Shown in pieces: positions 1-9,262 of a DNA stretch of 64,000 bases. The stretch lies in NCBI RefSeq assembly GCF_024979235.1, contig NZ_JANLCM010000001.1, forward strand, positions 1,860,001 through 1,924,000, given 5' to 3'. The notes beneath the pieces are model-generated. The model had not been told where the DNA came from and searched no databases. It saw nothing but the letters and a program-made list of their open reading frames with translations. This DNA comes from Herbiconiux aconitum. Lineage in GTDB: Bacteria; Actinomycetota; Actinomycetes; Actinomycetales; Microbacteriaceae. Both the position numbers and the translations under genes were made by a program. Within the stretch, counting starts at the first letter, position 1; every line of letters starts with the position of its first letter.

Positions 1-1
1 C

Positions 2-736
2 CTCATCGGCCTGGTGCTCGGCGCCACCCGCTATCGCAACCGGATCGAGCAGATCGCCATCCCGTTGCGCGACGTGTTCGGCGCTTTCTTCTTCTTGAAC
101 TTCGGACTCGGGCTCGACCCGACGAAGTTCCCGGAGGTCATCGTGCCGGTGGTGATCGCGGTGGTGATGACGGTGGTGCTCAACATCATCGCGGGCCAGT
201 TCGTGGCCTGGCTGAACGGCCTCGGGCCGCAGGCCGGCATCAATACGGCGGCCATCCTGCAGAATCGCGGAGAGTTCGCGCTGATTCTCGCGACGCTGGC
301 GCTCGCCGCCGGCCTCGACTCGCGCATCCAGCCTTTCGCCGGACTCTACGTGCTTATCATGGCGATCATGGGTCCGATCCTCGCCGTCAATTCCGAGAAG
401 ATCGGTGCGGTGGTGCTCGGCACGAAGAAGAAGCAGGCCGTGGCGAGAGCGCGCTCCGCCGAAGCGGCCGAGGCCATCGCGTTGATGGAAGCCGAGACGC
501 GCGGCGACCGCCTCGGCGAGGTGGAGCAAGTGCCCGCTGCCTACAGCGGCGGTACGGGCGGTTCCGGCGCACCGGGCGGCGGTGACGCCGCCGTGGTCGA
601 CGCCGATACCGATCTCGACCTGGGCGACGTCGACGATCTGCCCGAACCCGACCGAGCGCACGCGGAACGCCTGATCGAACAGGCCATGCAGCAGTCCGAC
701 GAAGAGAAGCCCCGACCGAGAGACAGCGAGTATTGA
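2..736 (+). CDS. cation:proton antiporter (CPA2 family), C-terminal part
   Basis: The frame is open from the window edge, so the start and most of the N-terminal transport domain lie upstream. What is visible is the end of the membrane domain: several hydrophobic helices up to about codon 140, including a helix-loop with QNRGEFALIL, typical of the last part of KefB/CPA2-type Na+(K+)/H+ exchangers. A hydrophilic tail of about 100 residues follows, rich in Ala, Gly, Asp and Glu, without a recognisable TrkA-N domain. The protein would sit in the cytoplasmic membrane and exchange a monovalent cation for protons; the ion cannot be told from this part. Its TGA overlaps the TTG start of the next gene. 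Confidence 0.8.
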   Translation, partial: LIGLVLGATRYRNRIEQIAIPLRDVFGAFFFLNFGLGLDPTKFPEVIVPVVIAVVMTVVLNIIAGQFVAWLNGLGPQAGINTAAILQNRGEFALILATLALAAGLDSRIQPFAGLYVLIMAIMGPILAVNSEKIGAVVLGTKKKQAVARARSAEAAEAIALMEAETRGDRLGEVEQVPAAYSGGTGGSGAPGGGDAAVVDADTDLDLGDVDDLPEPDRAHAERLIEQAMQQSDEEKPRPRDSEY

Positions 737-1551
737 GCATCTTCAGTGTGATGCGGCGGCCGCGCTGGATCGCGACCCTCGTTCTCGCCTTGGCGGTGGC
801 CGGCGGATTCGCCGCCCTCGGCCAGTGGCAACTCGATCGCGCCGTCTCGACGGGCACCGTCGTGAACGACCAGACCGAGCAGGTGCGGCCGCTCACCGAC
901 GTCGCGCAGCCGCAGGCCCCGGTGGTGGAGACGCAGGCGGCGCAGCGTGTGAGCGTGCCGGGGCACTTCGTGGCCAGCGGCTACGACGTTCTGGGAGGCC
1001 GGCTGAACGACGGGGCCGACGGCTTCTGGGTGATCGGTCAGTTCGCGGTCGACAGCCCCGCCGACACCTACCTCGCCGTGGCCCTCGGCTGGACGCCACA
1101 GGCCGAGGAAGCCCTTGCGACAGCTCAGGCTCTCGCGGCCAACGCGGGATCGGTCTCTGAGACACTCGTCGGCCGATACCTGCCGACCGAGGCTCCTGTG
1201 CTCTCCGACGACCAGAAGCCGCTCGTCGGCGTGGAGTCGCTCTCCGGCGGGCCGATCCAGACCACCATGTCGGTCTCGACCCTGATCAACCAGTGGCCGG
1301 AGTTCGACCAGGCCGCCGACGTCTACGGTGGCTATGTCGTCACCGACACCCCGCCGGTCGGCCTCGACGTCATCTCCTCGCCCGAACCGTCGCGTTCGGT
1401 GGAGCTCAACTGGCTCAACATCTTCTATGCCGCCGAGTGGGTGGTGTTCGCCGGCTTCGCCATCTACCTCTGGTACCGCCTGGTGCGCGACACCTGGGAG
1501 CGCGAGCAGGAGGAAGCCGCAGATAACGCTCCGGATGCGCGGGTAGGCTAG
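733..1551 (+). CDS. SURF1 family cytochrome oxidase biogenesis protein
   Basis: A 272-residue protein with the SURF1 layout: one membrane helix near the N-terminus (about residues 11-30), a long extracytoplasmic region with the G-x-F-x-x-x-x-x-V-L-G-G-R segment typical of the family, and a second helix near residue 235-255 followed by a short charged tail. SURF1 proteins help assemble haem-copper cytochrome c oxidase. The TTG start overlaps the preceding TGA by 3 nt; an ATG at 751 is the alternative but would remove residues usually present before the first helix. The order SURF1-DUF3817-guaA is a familiar actinobacterial arrangement. Confidence 0.85.
   Translation: MSIFSVMRRPRWIATLVLALAVAGGFAALGQWQLDRAVSTGTVVNDQTEQVRPLTDVAQPQAPVVETQAAQRVSVPGHFVASGYDVLGGRLNDGADGFWVIGQFAVDSPADTYLAVALGWTPQAEEALATAQALAANAGSVSETLVGRYLPTEAPVLSDDQKPLVGVESLSGGPIQTTMSVSTLINQWPEFDQAADVYGGYVVTDTPPVGLDVISSPEPSRSVELNWLNIFYAAEWVVFAGFAIYLWYRLVRDTWEREQEEAADNAPDARVG
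1544..1549 (+). promoter_or_regulatory. -10 box TAGGCT, leaderless start of DUF3817 gene
   Basis: TAGGCT fits the actinobacterial TANNNT -10 consensus and ends 7 nt before the ATG at 1557. There is no Shine-Dalgarno sequence, so the transcript would begin at or next to the start codon. Confidence 0.55.
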
Positions 1552-1556
1552 TTTCC

Positions 1557-2006
1557 ATGGCTCTCGCACCCAAGTTGAAGGACTTTCCGCGCATCCGCGG
1601 AGCCCTGAAGTTCTACCAGGTCGCCTCGATCATCACGGGCACGCTCCTTCTCCTGCTGTGCGCGGAGATGCTGCTGAAATACACCCCGATCGCGCTCGAA
1701 CTCGAGCTCGGCGGCCCGCAGGGGTTCCTCGCCCTCGTGCCCGCCGGCACCACAGTCGCCGTGAACATCAGCCTCGGCATCCTGATCGTGCACGGCTGGT
1801 TCTATGTCGTCTACCTGTTCTCCGACTTCCGACTGTGGAGCCTGATGCGCTGGCCGTTCCTGCGGTTCATCATCATCGCGCTCGGCGGAGTCATTCCCTT
1901 CCTCTCCTTCTTCCTCGAGGCGCGTATCGCCCGCGAGGTCACGGCCTACCTCGCCACGCGCGAAGCCGAGGCCGCCCTACCCGAACCTGTGGAGGCATCC
2001 AATTAG
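1557..2006 (+). CDS. DUF3817 domain integral membrane protein
   Basis: A 149-residue protein with about three to four hydrophobic segments (roughly 20-40, 60-85, 100-120) and the family pattern of a lysine/tryptophan-bearing loop before the last helix ([14 protein letters not shown]). DUF3817 proteins are small actinobacterial membrane proteins of unknown function that often lie directly before guaA. The gene has a -10 box instead of a ribosome binding site upstream, suggesting a leaderless mRNA shared with guaA. Its TAG stop overlaps the proposed ATT start of guaA by one base, so the two are probably translationally coupled. Confidence 0.85.
   Translation: MALAPKLKDFPRIRGALKFYQVASIITGTLLLLLCAEMLLKYTPIALELELGGPQGFLALVPAGTTVAVNISLGILIVHGWFYVVYLFSDFRLWSLMRWPFLRFIIIALGGVIPFLSFFLEARIAREVTAYLATREAEAALPEPVEASN
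1991..1995 (+). promoter_or_regulatory. ribosome binding site deciding the guaA start
   Basis: GGAGG lies inside the end of the DUF3817 gene, 6 nt before the ATT at 2002. It is the best-placed Shine-Dalgarno sequence for guaA and the main argument for the ATT start. Confidence 0.6.
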
Positions 2007-3597
2007 CGGATCAGACACCCCTGACCATGAGGAACTGACTCGTCCCGTTCTGGTCGTCGACTTCGGTGCGCAATACGCGCAGCTGATCGCGCGCCGAGTG
2101 CGTGAGGCCAGCGTCTACTCCGAGATCGTGCCGCACGACATCAGCGCGGCCGAGGTGGCGGCGAAGAACCCCGTCGGCATCGTGCTTTCGGGCGGCCCTT
2201 CGAGCGTCTACGAGGCGGGCGCGCCCGCCTTCGATTCGGAGATCTTCGAGCTCGGCGTGCCGGTGATGGGCATCTGCTACGGCTTCCAGGTGATGGCCCG
2301 CGCGCTCGGCGGCGAGGTGGCGCAGACCGGAGCCCGGGAGTACGGCTCGACCGACATGGCGGTCGGCGGCGACGGTGGGTCGCTGCTCAGCGAGCAGCCG
2401 CCCGCGCAGACGGTGTGGATGAGCCACGGCGACTCTGTGGTGCAGGCGCCGGAGGGCTTCGATGTGCTCGCGAGCACCGCGTCGACCCCGGTGGCCGCGT
2501 TCGCCAACCCGTCGCGGGGCCTCTACGGCGTGCAGTGGCACCCCGAGGTCAAGCACACCCAGTTCGGGCAAGACCTCATCGAGAACTTCCTGCACCGGGC
2601 GGCCGGCATCCCGGCCGACTGGAATCCAGGCAACGTCATCGCCGATCAGGTCGCCGCGATCCAGGCGCAGGTGGGTTCGGGCAAGGTGATCTGCGGACTC
2701 TCCGGCGGAGTCGACTCGGCCGTGGCGGCCGCTCTCGTGCACGAGGCCGTCGGCGACCAGCTGGTGTGCATCTTCGTCGACCACGGTCTGCTCCGCGAAG
2801 GCGAGCGCCGTCAGGTCGAGGAGGACTACGTGAAGTCCACCGGAGTGCGGCTCGTCACAGTGGATGCGCGCGAGCGCTTCCTGAGCGCGCTCGCCGGCGT
2901 CAGCGACCCCGAGCAGAAGCGCAAGATCATCGGGCGCGAGTTCATCCGCACCTTCGAGCAGGCGCAGGCCGATCTGATCGCCGAGGCCGCGGCCGATGGC
3001 GACCCGATCCGCTTCCTCGTGCAAGGCACGCTCTACCCCGATGTGGTGGAGTCGGGCGGTGGGAGCGGCACGGCGAACATCAAGAGCCACCACAACGTGG
3101 GCGGTCTGCCGGAAGACCTGCAGTTCGAACTCGTCGAGCCGCTGCGGGCGCTGTTCAAAGACGAGGTGCGTGCGATCGGCCGCGAACTCGGCCTGCCCGA
3201 GGAGATCGTGGGGCGTCAGCCGTTCCCCGGCCCCGGCCTCGGCATCCGCATCGTAGGCGAGGTGACGTTCGAGCGGCTCGAACTGCTGCGGCAGGCCGAC
3301 GCGATCGTGCGCGCCGAACTGACAGCTGCGGGCCTCGACGCCGAGATCTGGCAGTGTCCGGTCGTGCTGCTCGCCGACGTGCGCTCGGTGGGCGTGCAGG
3401 GCGACGGCCGCACCTACGGCCACCCGATCGTGTTGCGCCCGGTGTCGAGTGAAGACGCGATGACCGCGGACTGGACTCGGTTGCCGTACGACGTGCTCGC
3501 CCGGATCTCGAACCGCATCACGAACGAAGTCTCGGGCGTCAACCGCGTCGTGCTCGACGTGACCTCGAAGCCCCCGGGCACTATCGAGTGGGAGTGA
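2002..3597 (+). CDS. guaA: GMP synthase (glutamine-hydrolysing), probable ATT start
   Basis: Converts XMP to GMP with ATP and glutamine; cytosolic, last step of GMP synthesis. The N-terminal class I amidotransferase domain begins with the strand [18 protein letters not shown] (codons from 2044), contains the nucleophile motif GICYGFQ and the HPEV motif; the ATP-pyrophosphatase domain has the SGGVDS P-loop, and the dimerisation domain ends in the invariant KPPGTIEWE. No ATG, GTG or TTG lies in frame before 2041; the first such codon is GTG 2098, which would delete the essential first strand. ATT at 2002, behind GGAGG and overlapping the previous stop, gives a protein of 531 residues starting (M)SGSDTPD, a normal length. 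Confidence 0.93.
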   Translation: MSGSDTPDHEELTRPVLVVDFGAQYAQLIARRVREASVYSEIVPHDISAAEVAAKNPVGIVLSGGPSSVYEAGAPAFDSEIFELGVPVMGICYGFQVMARALGGEVAQTGAREYGSTDMAVGGDGGSLLSEQPPAQTVWMSHGDSVVQAPEGFDVLASTASTPVAAFANPSRGLYGVQWHPEVKHTQFGQDLIENFLHRAAGIPADWNPGNVIADQVAAIQAQVGSGKVICGLSGGVDSAVAAALVHEAVGDQLVCIFVDHGLLREGERRQVEEDYVKSTGVRLVTVDARERFLSALAGVSDPEQKRKIIGREFIRTFEQAQADLIAEAAADGDPIRFLVQGTLYPDVVESGGGSGTANIKSHHNVGGLPEDLQFELVEPLRALFKDEVRAIGRELGLPEEIVGRQPFPGPGLGIRIVGEVTFERLELLRQADAIVRAELTAAGLDAEIWQCPVVLLADVRSVGVQGDGRTYGHPIVLRPVSSEDAMTADWTRLPYDVLARISNRITNEVSGVNRVVLDVTSKPPGTIEWE

Positions 3598-4717
3598 CTT
3601 CCGGCGCCCGTGGTGGATTCGTTCGCCACGGGCGCTGTGTCGTCACCCGACTCACCACCCATTCGAGTGGTCCTTGCTCGAAGCGCAGGCGCCAGAAGCT
3701 CGTGATGAGAAGCGTGGGAATCGCGAGGGCGAAGAACAAGGGCAGGTTCTGCCAGCCCAGCACCCCCTCATGGGGAACGTTCGCGATGTAGAGCCAGATC
3801 ACGATGATCTGCGCGCTGTACACGGTGAGCGGCATCGATCCGGCCGACGAGAGCGGCCACAGGATACGCGCGGAGAGTGTGCGCACGCGCCCGGGTGTCG
3901 ACTCCGAGAGCCACACGAGCACGCCGATCACGGCGACGGCGACCCCGCTTGAAGCGATGACCTCTGCCGTCGAGTCGTCGTGCGCGAGCACAGGCTGCCC
4001 TGCGACAGCCGCGATGGCGTACCCGGCGATCGCCGCGACTCCGCCCACGGTCACCATGGCGAGCTGCACGGCGAGGCGACGGATGCCCGACCGTGCGACG
4101 AGAATGCCGATCGCGATGTAGGCGAGCCACACGGGCGCGGGGTAGGTGCCGTCGAGCCAGCGCTCCGGAAACACGAGCCAGGCGCTGTCGAGCACGATGG
4201 CCGCCCGGCCGGTCGCGCCGTCGATGGCGTCGTTCAGGGCGGTGACGACGACCGGACCGAGCAATGCGGCGGCAACCACCACCGCCGCGATCAGCCAGCG
4301 CGGGGCGCAGAGCAACGGGATGGCGACGAGGAACAAGAAGCCGTAGGTGTCGAGGATGATCGCGATCGGGGTGTCGAAGGCGGTGAGCGCCACACCGAAC
4401 AGGATCAGCAGCAGGCCGCGGAGGGCGACGATGCCGGCGGCCCGACCCCGCGCATCCGGAGCCACACCGCGTTGCCCACCGGTCATCAGGCCGAGGGAGA
4501 CGCCGGCGATGACGGCGAAGAGAATCGACGAACGGCCGTCGAACACCGTCTCGGCATCGGTCTCGGGCACCGTGTGGGCGAAGAGCATGCCGATCAGAGC
4601 GAGGCCACGCGCGACGTCGAGCCCGACGATGCGACCCGAGCTCGTGCCCGGGTCAGAAGGCGGGACGCCGGTCGGCCGGGAATCCGGTGGCTCGGAACGC
4701 GGAACGGGGCCATCCAT
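3581..4717 (-). CDS. DUF418/heparan-acetyltransferase-like membrane protein
   Basis: A 378-residue polytopic membrane protein of about ten helices. It opens with [20 protein letters not shown], the signature of the DUF1624/heparan-alpha-glucosaminide N-acetyltransferase-like family, and ends with a DUF418-like part ([13 protein letters not shown] then W-R-x-R-F-x-Q-G-P-L-E-W-V). Members are thought to be membrane acyltransferases; the substrate is unknown. The ATG at 4717 is chosen because the 100 codons open upstream are low-complexity Ser/Arg antisense to the neighbouring gene. The gene is convergent with guaA and their 3' ends overlap by 17 bp. Confidence 0.8.
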   Translation of the reverse strand: MDGPVPRSEPPDSRPTGVPPSDPGTSSGRIVGLDVARGLALIGMLFAHTVPETDAETVFDGRSSILFAVIAGVSLGLMTGGQRGVAPDARGRAAGIVALRGLLLILFGVALTAFDTPIAIILDTYGFLFLVAIPLLCAPRWLIAAVVVAAALLGPVVVTALNDAIDGATGRAAIVLDSAWLVFPERWLDGTYPAPVWLAYIAIGILVARSGIRRLAVQLAMVTVGGVAAIAGYAIAAVAGQPVLAHDDSTAEVIASSGVAVAVIGVLVWLSESTPGRVRTLSARILWPLSSAGSMPLTVYSAQIIVIWLYIANVPHEGVLGWQNLPLFFALAIPTLLITSFWRLRFEQGPLEWVVSRVTTQRPWRTNPPRAPEVTPTR

Positions 4718-4769
4718 GCGGATGACCCCGTTCTCTCGTTCTCGTCCGGGTGGCGGCTCGGTCAGCGCG

Positions 4770-5600
4770 TCAGCTTCGGAAGATCGCGATGATGCGCAGC
4801 AGCTCGAGGTAGAGCCAGACCAGCGTGAGCACCAGACCGAAGGCGGCCGACCAGCCGTACTTGCGGGGAGCGCCCGAGCGGACGCCCTTCTGGATGGCGT
4901 CGAAGTCGAGCACCAGCGAGTAGGCCGCCAGGATGACGGCGAAGACGCCGATGACGAGTCCGAGCGGGATGCCGAAGATCTCGACTCCGCGAAGACCGAA
5001 AGCGTTCGGTACGGCACCGGAGATCATCAGCACGAAGTTGATCAACGAGAACACGCCGTAGCCGACGATCGCGATGAGGAAGATCTTGGTGGCGCGCTTG
5101 GAGGCCCTGACCTTGCCGCTCGCGAAGAGGGCGAGTGTCACCGCGAACACCGCGAGAGTGGCGAGCACGGCCTGCAGCACGATGCCGGACCACTGCGATT
5201 CGAAGAAGCCTGAGAGGCCTCCGACGGCGAGGCCCTCGAACGCCGCGTAGAGCAGGATCAGCGGAACCGACGGCTCGCGTCGGAAGGCGTTGACCAGTCC
5301 GAAGACGAGCCCGCCGATGACACCGCCGATCATGAGACCGATGCCGAGAGGCGTGGGGTTCGGGAAGTTGGTGAGGAACCCGACGGCGGCGGTGGCCAGC
5401 AGCACGACGAACATGACGAGCGTCTTGACGATTGTGTCGTCGTAGCTCATCCGATCGGTCTCGGACGGCGTGGCCGCCGGACGGTCGTACATGTCTTGCA
5501 GGCCCTCGGCGGAGATCGTGGGAACCTGCGCCGGTGCACCCTTGCCGTTAAAGACCGGGTTTCGCGAGAAGGCGGGGTTGCTCGATGAGGCTTCAGCCAT
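4770..5600 (-). CDS. Bax inhibitor-1 / YccA family membrane protein
   Basis: A 276-residue protein: a soluble N-terminal 65 residues rich in Ser, Asn and Pro, then seven hydrophobic segments. The family features are the G-x-x-x-x-F-E-S-Q-W/Y region in mid-protein and a last cytosolic part with the short run LDFDAIQKG. BI-1 family proteins are membrane proteins with pH-sensitive calcium-leak activity in some bacterial members; no physiological role can be assigned from sequence. An AGAAGAGA ribosome binding site precedes the ATG at 5600. The downstream acyltransferase-like gene begins 52 nt after its stop and may be co-transcribed. Confidence 0.88.
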   Translation of the reverse strand: MAEASSSNPAFSRNPVFNGKGAPAQVPTISAEGLQDMYDRPAATPSETDRMSYDDTIVKTLVMFVVLLATAAVGFLTNFPNPTPLGIGLMIGGVIGGLVFGLVNAFRREPSVPLILLYAAFEGLAVGGLSGFFESQWSGIVLQAVLATLAVFAVTLALFASGKVRASKRATKIFLIAIVGYGVFSLINFVLMISGAVPNAFGLRGVEIFGIPLGLVIGVFAVILAAYSLVLDFDAIQKGVRSGAPRKYGWSAAFGLVLTLVWLYLELLRIIAIFRS

Positions 5601-5651
5601 GTCAGTCTCTTCTGTGTGGGGAACATGAACGTGGACACCTATAACTTAGTC

Positions 5652-5664
5652 CACCCTCACCAAG
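5652..5664 (-). promoter_or_regulatory. weak promoter region of the BI-1 gene (-35 part)
   Basis: On the minus strand TTGGTG is followed 16 nt later by TAGGTG, giving a plausible -35/-10 pair about 40 nt before the ATG at 5600. Both boxes deviate from consensus. Confidence 0.3.
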
Positions 5665-5735
5665 AACTCGCTGGCAGTCCTCCGAATTCCCGCCGTATAC
5701 CGGTTGGGATGCAAGGGCGGCGCCCGCGTTCGGCG

Positions 5736-5741
5736 TAGCGT
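5736..5741 (+). promoter_or_regulatory. -10 box TAGCGT, leaderless start of phosphodiesterase gene
   Basis: TAGCGT ends 6 nt before GTG 5748 and no Shine-Dalgarno sequence is present. The spacing favours GTG 5748 over the adjacent ATG 5751 as the first codon. Confidence 0.5.
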
Positions 5742-5747
5742 GTCAGC

Positions 5748-6821
5748 GTGATGGAATTCCCCGGCGCGCACCCTCTCGTCATCGGTCACCGCGGCGCCAG
5801 CGGATATCGCCCCGAGCACACCGACTCGGCCTACGAACTCGCCTTCGGCCTCGGCGCCGATGCCGTCGAGCCCGACGTCGTCGTCTCTCGCGACGGGGTG
5901 CCGGTGGTGCGGCACGAGAACGAGATCTCGGGCACGACCGATGTGGCCGCGCATCCGGAGTTCGCCGACCGGCGCGCCACCAAGGAGATCGACGGTCATC
6001 CACAGACGGGCTGGTTCACCGAGGACTTCACCTGGGCCGAACTGCAGACGCTCCGCGCGAAGGAGCGGCTGCCGGCCGTGCGGCCCTCGAGCGCGAGCTT
6101 CGACGGCCGGTTCGGGTTGCTGCGGCTCTCCGACGTGTTGCGCATCGTCGACGAGGCCGAGTCGGATGTGCCGGACGACCCCGCCGACACGGAGGCTCCG
6201 GTCGTCGCCACGGCTGCACCGTCGGCCGTGGTCGAGCTGAAGCACGCCACGTATTTCGAGTCCATCGGTCTGCCACTCGGTGAGATCGTCGCAGCCGAGT
6301 TGGCCGAGGCGGGATGGAGCGATCGACCTGGCAGGCTCGTGCTCGAGAGCTTCGAGAAGACGGTGCTCGCCGAGTTGAGACGCCGCGGCGTGGCCGCCCA
6401 CTACACCTACTTGATCGAAGACGGTGGCGCCCCGTTCGACCTGGTGGCTCGGGAGGGGTCTGCCGCTCCCGATTACGCGTCGCAGCTCACCGACACGGGT
6501 CTGGCGGCCCTGACGGGGGAGGTCGACGGGATCAGCGTCGACAAGTCGATCATCATGCCGCGCGACCTCGCCGGCGCCGCGCATCGGAGCTCTGACATCG
6601 TCGCGCGGGCGCACGCCGCCGGTCTGCAGATCTTCACGTGGACACTCCGCGCCGAGAACCGCTTTCTGCCGCGCAACTTCCGACTGGGGCACGACAAGGC
6701 GGCCTTCGGGCAGTGGGAGCAGGAGTTCCGTGCCATCCTCGCCACGGGTGTCGACGGCGTATTCGCCGACCAGCCCGATCTGGCCGTCTCGGCACGCCGC
6801 GCTGTCGGTGGCGCAGCCTAA
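5748..6821 (+). CDS. glycerophosphodiester phosphodiesterase family protein
   Basis: A 357-residue GDPD-fold TIM-barrel enzyme without signal peptide, so cytosolic. It begins with the catalytic VIGHRGASGYRPEHT motif (His-Arg and Glu), followed by the metal-binding E-P-D-V region, the second catalytic His in VPVVRHENEI, and a later VELKH segment. The family hydrolyses glycerophosphodiesters to glycerol-3-phosphate and an alcohol using a divalent metal. The extended sequence around residues 55-75 and the long loop near residue 120 resemble the longer GlpQ-type. It is 12 nt upstream of pcrA and may be co-transcribed. Confidence 0.88.
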   Translation: MMEFPGAHPLVIGHRGASGYRPEHTDSAYELAFGLGADAVEPDVVVSRDGVPVVRHENEISGTTDVAAHPEFADRRATKEIDGHPQTGWFTEDFTWAELQTLRAKERLPAVRPSSASFDGRFGLLRLSDVLRIVDEAESDVPDDPADTEAPVVATAAPSAVVELKHATYFESIGLPLGEIVAAELAEAGWSDRPGRLVLESFEKTVLAELRRRGVAAHYTYLIEDGGAPFDLVAREGSAAPDYASQLTDTGLAALTGEVDGISVDKSIIMPRDLAGAAHRSSDIVARAHAAGLQIFTWTLRAENRFLPRNFRLGHDKAAFGQWEQEFRAILATGVDGVFADQPDLAVSARRAVGGAA

Positions 6822-6833
6822 ACTTGAGGCAGC

Positions 6834-9245
6834 ATGAGCGACGCCACCGAAACCACTCCCCGCATCACGCCGATCGTGGTCGGCGGCACGGGTCCCGCCG
6901 CCGAAGACGATGAGCTGCTCGAAGGCCTGAACCCCGAGCAGCGCGAAGCCGTGGTCTACCGCGGTTCGGCCCTGCTGATCGTCGCCGGCGCGGGCAGTGG
7001 CAAGACACGAGTGCTCACCCACCGCATCGCGAGCCTGATCAAGGGCGGCGAGGCCTGGCCGAGTCAGATTCTCGCGATCACCTTCACCAACAAGGCGGCC
7101 GCCGAGATGCGCGAGCGCGTCGGGCAGTTGCTCGGGCGAGTGGCGGAGGGCATGTGGATCTCGACGTTCCACTCCGCCTGCGTGCGCATCCTCCGCCGTG
7201 AGGCCGAGAACTTCGGCTTCACCAAGAGCTTCACCATCTACGATTCGCAGGATTCCCGTGCGCTTGTGAAGCGGATCATCAAAGACCTTCAGGCCGACAC
7301 CTTCGGCTTCACGGTGGCCCAGGTCACCGGCAAGATCTCGAAGCTGAAGAACGAGCTGACGGATGTCGAGAGCTACGCGCGGCAGGCGAACTTCTCCGAC
7401 CCGAACGATGCGATGTTCGTCGAGATCTTCCGCGCCTACTCGCGAGCCCTGCGCGAGGCGAACGCGTTCGACTTCGACGATCTGATCAGCCAGACCGTCT
7501 ACCTGTTCCGTGCCTTTCCGCAGGTGGCCGAGAAATACCAGAGGCGCTTCCGGCACATCCTGGTCGACGAGTACCAAGACACCAATCACGCCCAGTACGC
7601 GCTCATCCGCGAGCTCACGCGGCCACCGGAGTCCAACGAGCTGACAGGCATCGCGGCCTTCGGTGGAGGAGGTGCCTCTCTCACCGTGGTCGGCGACTCC
7701 GACCAGTCGATCTATGCCTTCCGTGGGGCCGACATCCGCAACATCGTGGAGTTCGAACGCGACTTCCCCGGCGCGAAGGTCGTTCTGCTCGAGCAGAACT
7801 ACCGGTCGACCCAGAACATCCTCTCGGCGGCGAACGCCGTCATCTCGAACAACTTCGATCGCAAAGACAAGAAGCTCTGGACGGCGGTGGGCGACGGCGA
7901 GAAGATCGTCGGGTTCACGGGCTACTCCGGGCACGACGAAGCCCAGTTCGTGGCCGACGAGATCGCGAAGTTGCGCGAAGGCGGTATGGCTTACAACCAG
8001 ATCGCCGTGTTCTACCGCACCAACTCGCAGACCCGTGCGCTGGAGGAGATCTTCATCCGCTCCGCCCTGCCCTACCGGGTGCTCGGCGGCACCAAGTTCT
8101 ACGAACGCGCCGAGATCAAAGATGCCATGGCGTATCTCACCTCGGTCGCGAACCCGTTCGACGGGCTCGCGCTGCGCCGCATCCTGAACACGCCGAAACG
8201 GGGGATCGGGCCGGCCACCGAGACGCAGCTGGCCTCCTTCGCCGAACGGGAGAACGTCAGCTACCGCGAGGCGATGCGCCGCGCCGCCGAGCTCGGGCTG
8301 GGGCCGAAGGTGACAGGAGCCATCTTGCAGCTCGCGGGCCTGCTCGATGAGGCCACGGAACTGGTGACCCCGGATCGCCCGGGAGGCGAAGCGCAGGTGA
8401 GCGAGGTGCTCACCCTTCTGATGGAGCAGAGCGGCTTCGTGAAGAGCCTGCGTGCCACGCGCGACCCGCAAGACGAAGCGCGTGCGGAGAACGTCGAAGA
8501 GCTCCTCGCCGTGACGAAGGAATTCAATCGCAACAACCCCGACGGCACGTTGCTCGACTTCCTCACCGAGGTATCTCTCGTGGCGGCGGTCGACGACCTC
8601 GACGACTCCAGCGGAACCGTCTCCCTGATGACCTTGCACACGGCGAAGGGGCTCGAATACGACGCCGTCTTCCTCACCGGGGTCGAAGAAGATCTGCTGC
8701 CCCACCGGATGTCGGCGGGCGAACCCGGAGGCCCGGCCGAGGAGCGGCGCCTCTTCTACGTCGGAATCACCCGGGCGAAGAAGCGACTCTTTCTCTCCTT
8801 GGCGATGACGCGCGCCCAGTTCGGCGAGACAGCTGTGGCCATGCCCAGCCGCTACCTGCAGGAGATCCCGGCCGAACTGATCGAGTGGATCCAGTCGCCC
8901 GGCATGGCCACCTCGCGGGGTGGCAGTGAACCGCGGGCGCTCAACGCCAACCGCGGCCGAGGAAACTACGGTGGCGGATCGCGCTGGAACAGCGATTCGG
9001 GCCTCGGGATTCCGCCGGGTCCACCCCGGCCGAAGACCGAGTGGGCCAACCGCGTCACCGGACAGGTGCGTGACAACGGCGACCTCGAGCTGCAACCGGG
9101 CGACCGCATCCGTCACACCGACTTCGGCGAGGGCCGGGTGAATCAGGTGACCGGCGAGGGCAACAAGCGCGTGGCTCACGTGCAGTTCGAAGCGGCTGGG
9201 CCCAAGAAGCTCTTGATCAAGATCGCGCCGATCGAGAAGATCTGA
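6834..9245 (+). CDS. pcrA: ATP-dependent DNA helicase PcrA/UvrD
   Basis: An 803-residue superfamily 1A 3'-5' helicase. Motif Q/I are clear (LNPEQREAV, then Walker A AGAGSGKTR at about residue 52), then AITFTNKAA (Ia), a DEYQDTN motif II, VGDSDQSIYAFRGA (III), QNYRST (IV), VSLMTLHTAKGLEYDAVF (V) and EERRLFYVGITRAKKRL (VI). The C-terminal tail ends in a Tudor-like segment (GDRIRHTDFGEGRVNQV) found in PcrA. It unwinds DNA in nucleotide excision repair and clears recombination and transcription intermediates. GAGG at 6826 serves as ribosome binding site; TAAACT at 6819 may also act as a -10. Confidence 0.95.
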   Translation: MSDATETTPRITPIVVGGTGPAAEDDELLEGLNPEQREAVVYRGSALLIVAGAGSGKTRVLTHRIASLIKGGEAWPSQILAITFTNKAAAEMRERVGQLLGRVAEGMWISTFHSACVRILRREAENFGFTKSFTIYDSQDSRALVKRIIKDLQADTFGFTVAQVTGKISKLKNELTDVESYARQANFSDPNDAMFVEIFRAYSRALREANAFDFDDLISQTVYLFRAFPQVAEKYQRRFRHILVDEYQDTNHAQYALIRELTRPPESNELTGIAAFGGGGASLTVVGDSDQSIYAFRGADIRNIVEFERDFPGAKVVLLEQNYRSTQNILSAANAVISNNFDRKDKKLWTAVGDGEKIVGFTGYSGHDEAQFVADEIAKLREGGMAYNQIAVFYRTNSQTRALEEIFIRSALPYRVLGGTKFYERAEIKDAMAYLTSVANPFDGLALRRILNTPKRGIGPATETQLASFAERENVSYREAMRRAAELGLGPKVTGAILQLAGLLDEATELVTPDRPGGEAQVSEVLTLLMEQSGFVKSLRATRDPQDEARAENVEELLAVTKEFNRNNPDGTLLDFLTEVSLVAAVDDLDDSSGTVSLMTLHTAKGLEYDAVFLTGVEEDLLPHRMSAGEPGGPAEERRLFYVGITRAKKRLFLSLAMTRAQFGETAVAMPSRYLQEIPAELIEWIQSPGMATSRGGSEPRALNANRGRGNYGGGSRWNSDSGLGIPPGPPRPKTEWANRVTGQVRDNGDLELQPGDRIRHTDFGEGRVNQVTGEGNKRVAHVQFEAAGPKKLLIKIAPIEKI

Positions 9246-9262
9246 GCCGGCGGCGCGCGAGG

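Noticed and set aside
2098..3597. guaA beginning at GTG 2098
   Set aside because: It would remove the first beta strand and the D-F-G-A-Q-Y segment of the amidotransferase domain, encoded in frame just upstream at 2044.
4718..5017. 100-codon N-terminal extension of the acyltransferase-like protein on the minus strand
   Set aside because: The extension is Ser/Arg-rich and lies over the end of the Bax-inhibitor-1 gene in another frame; the family start is near ATG 4717.
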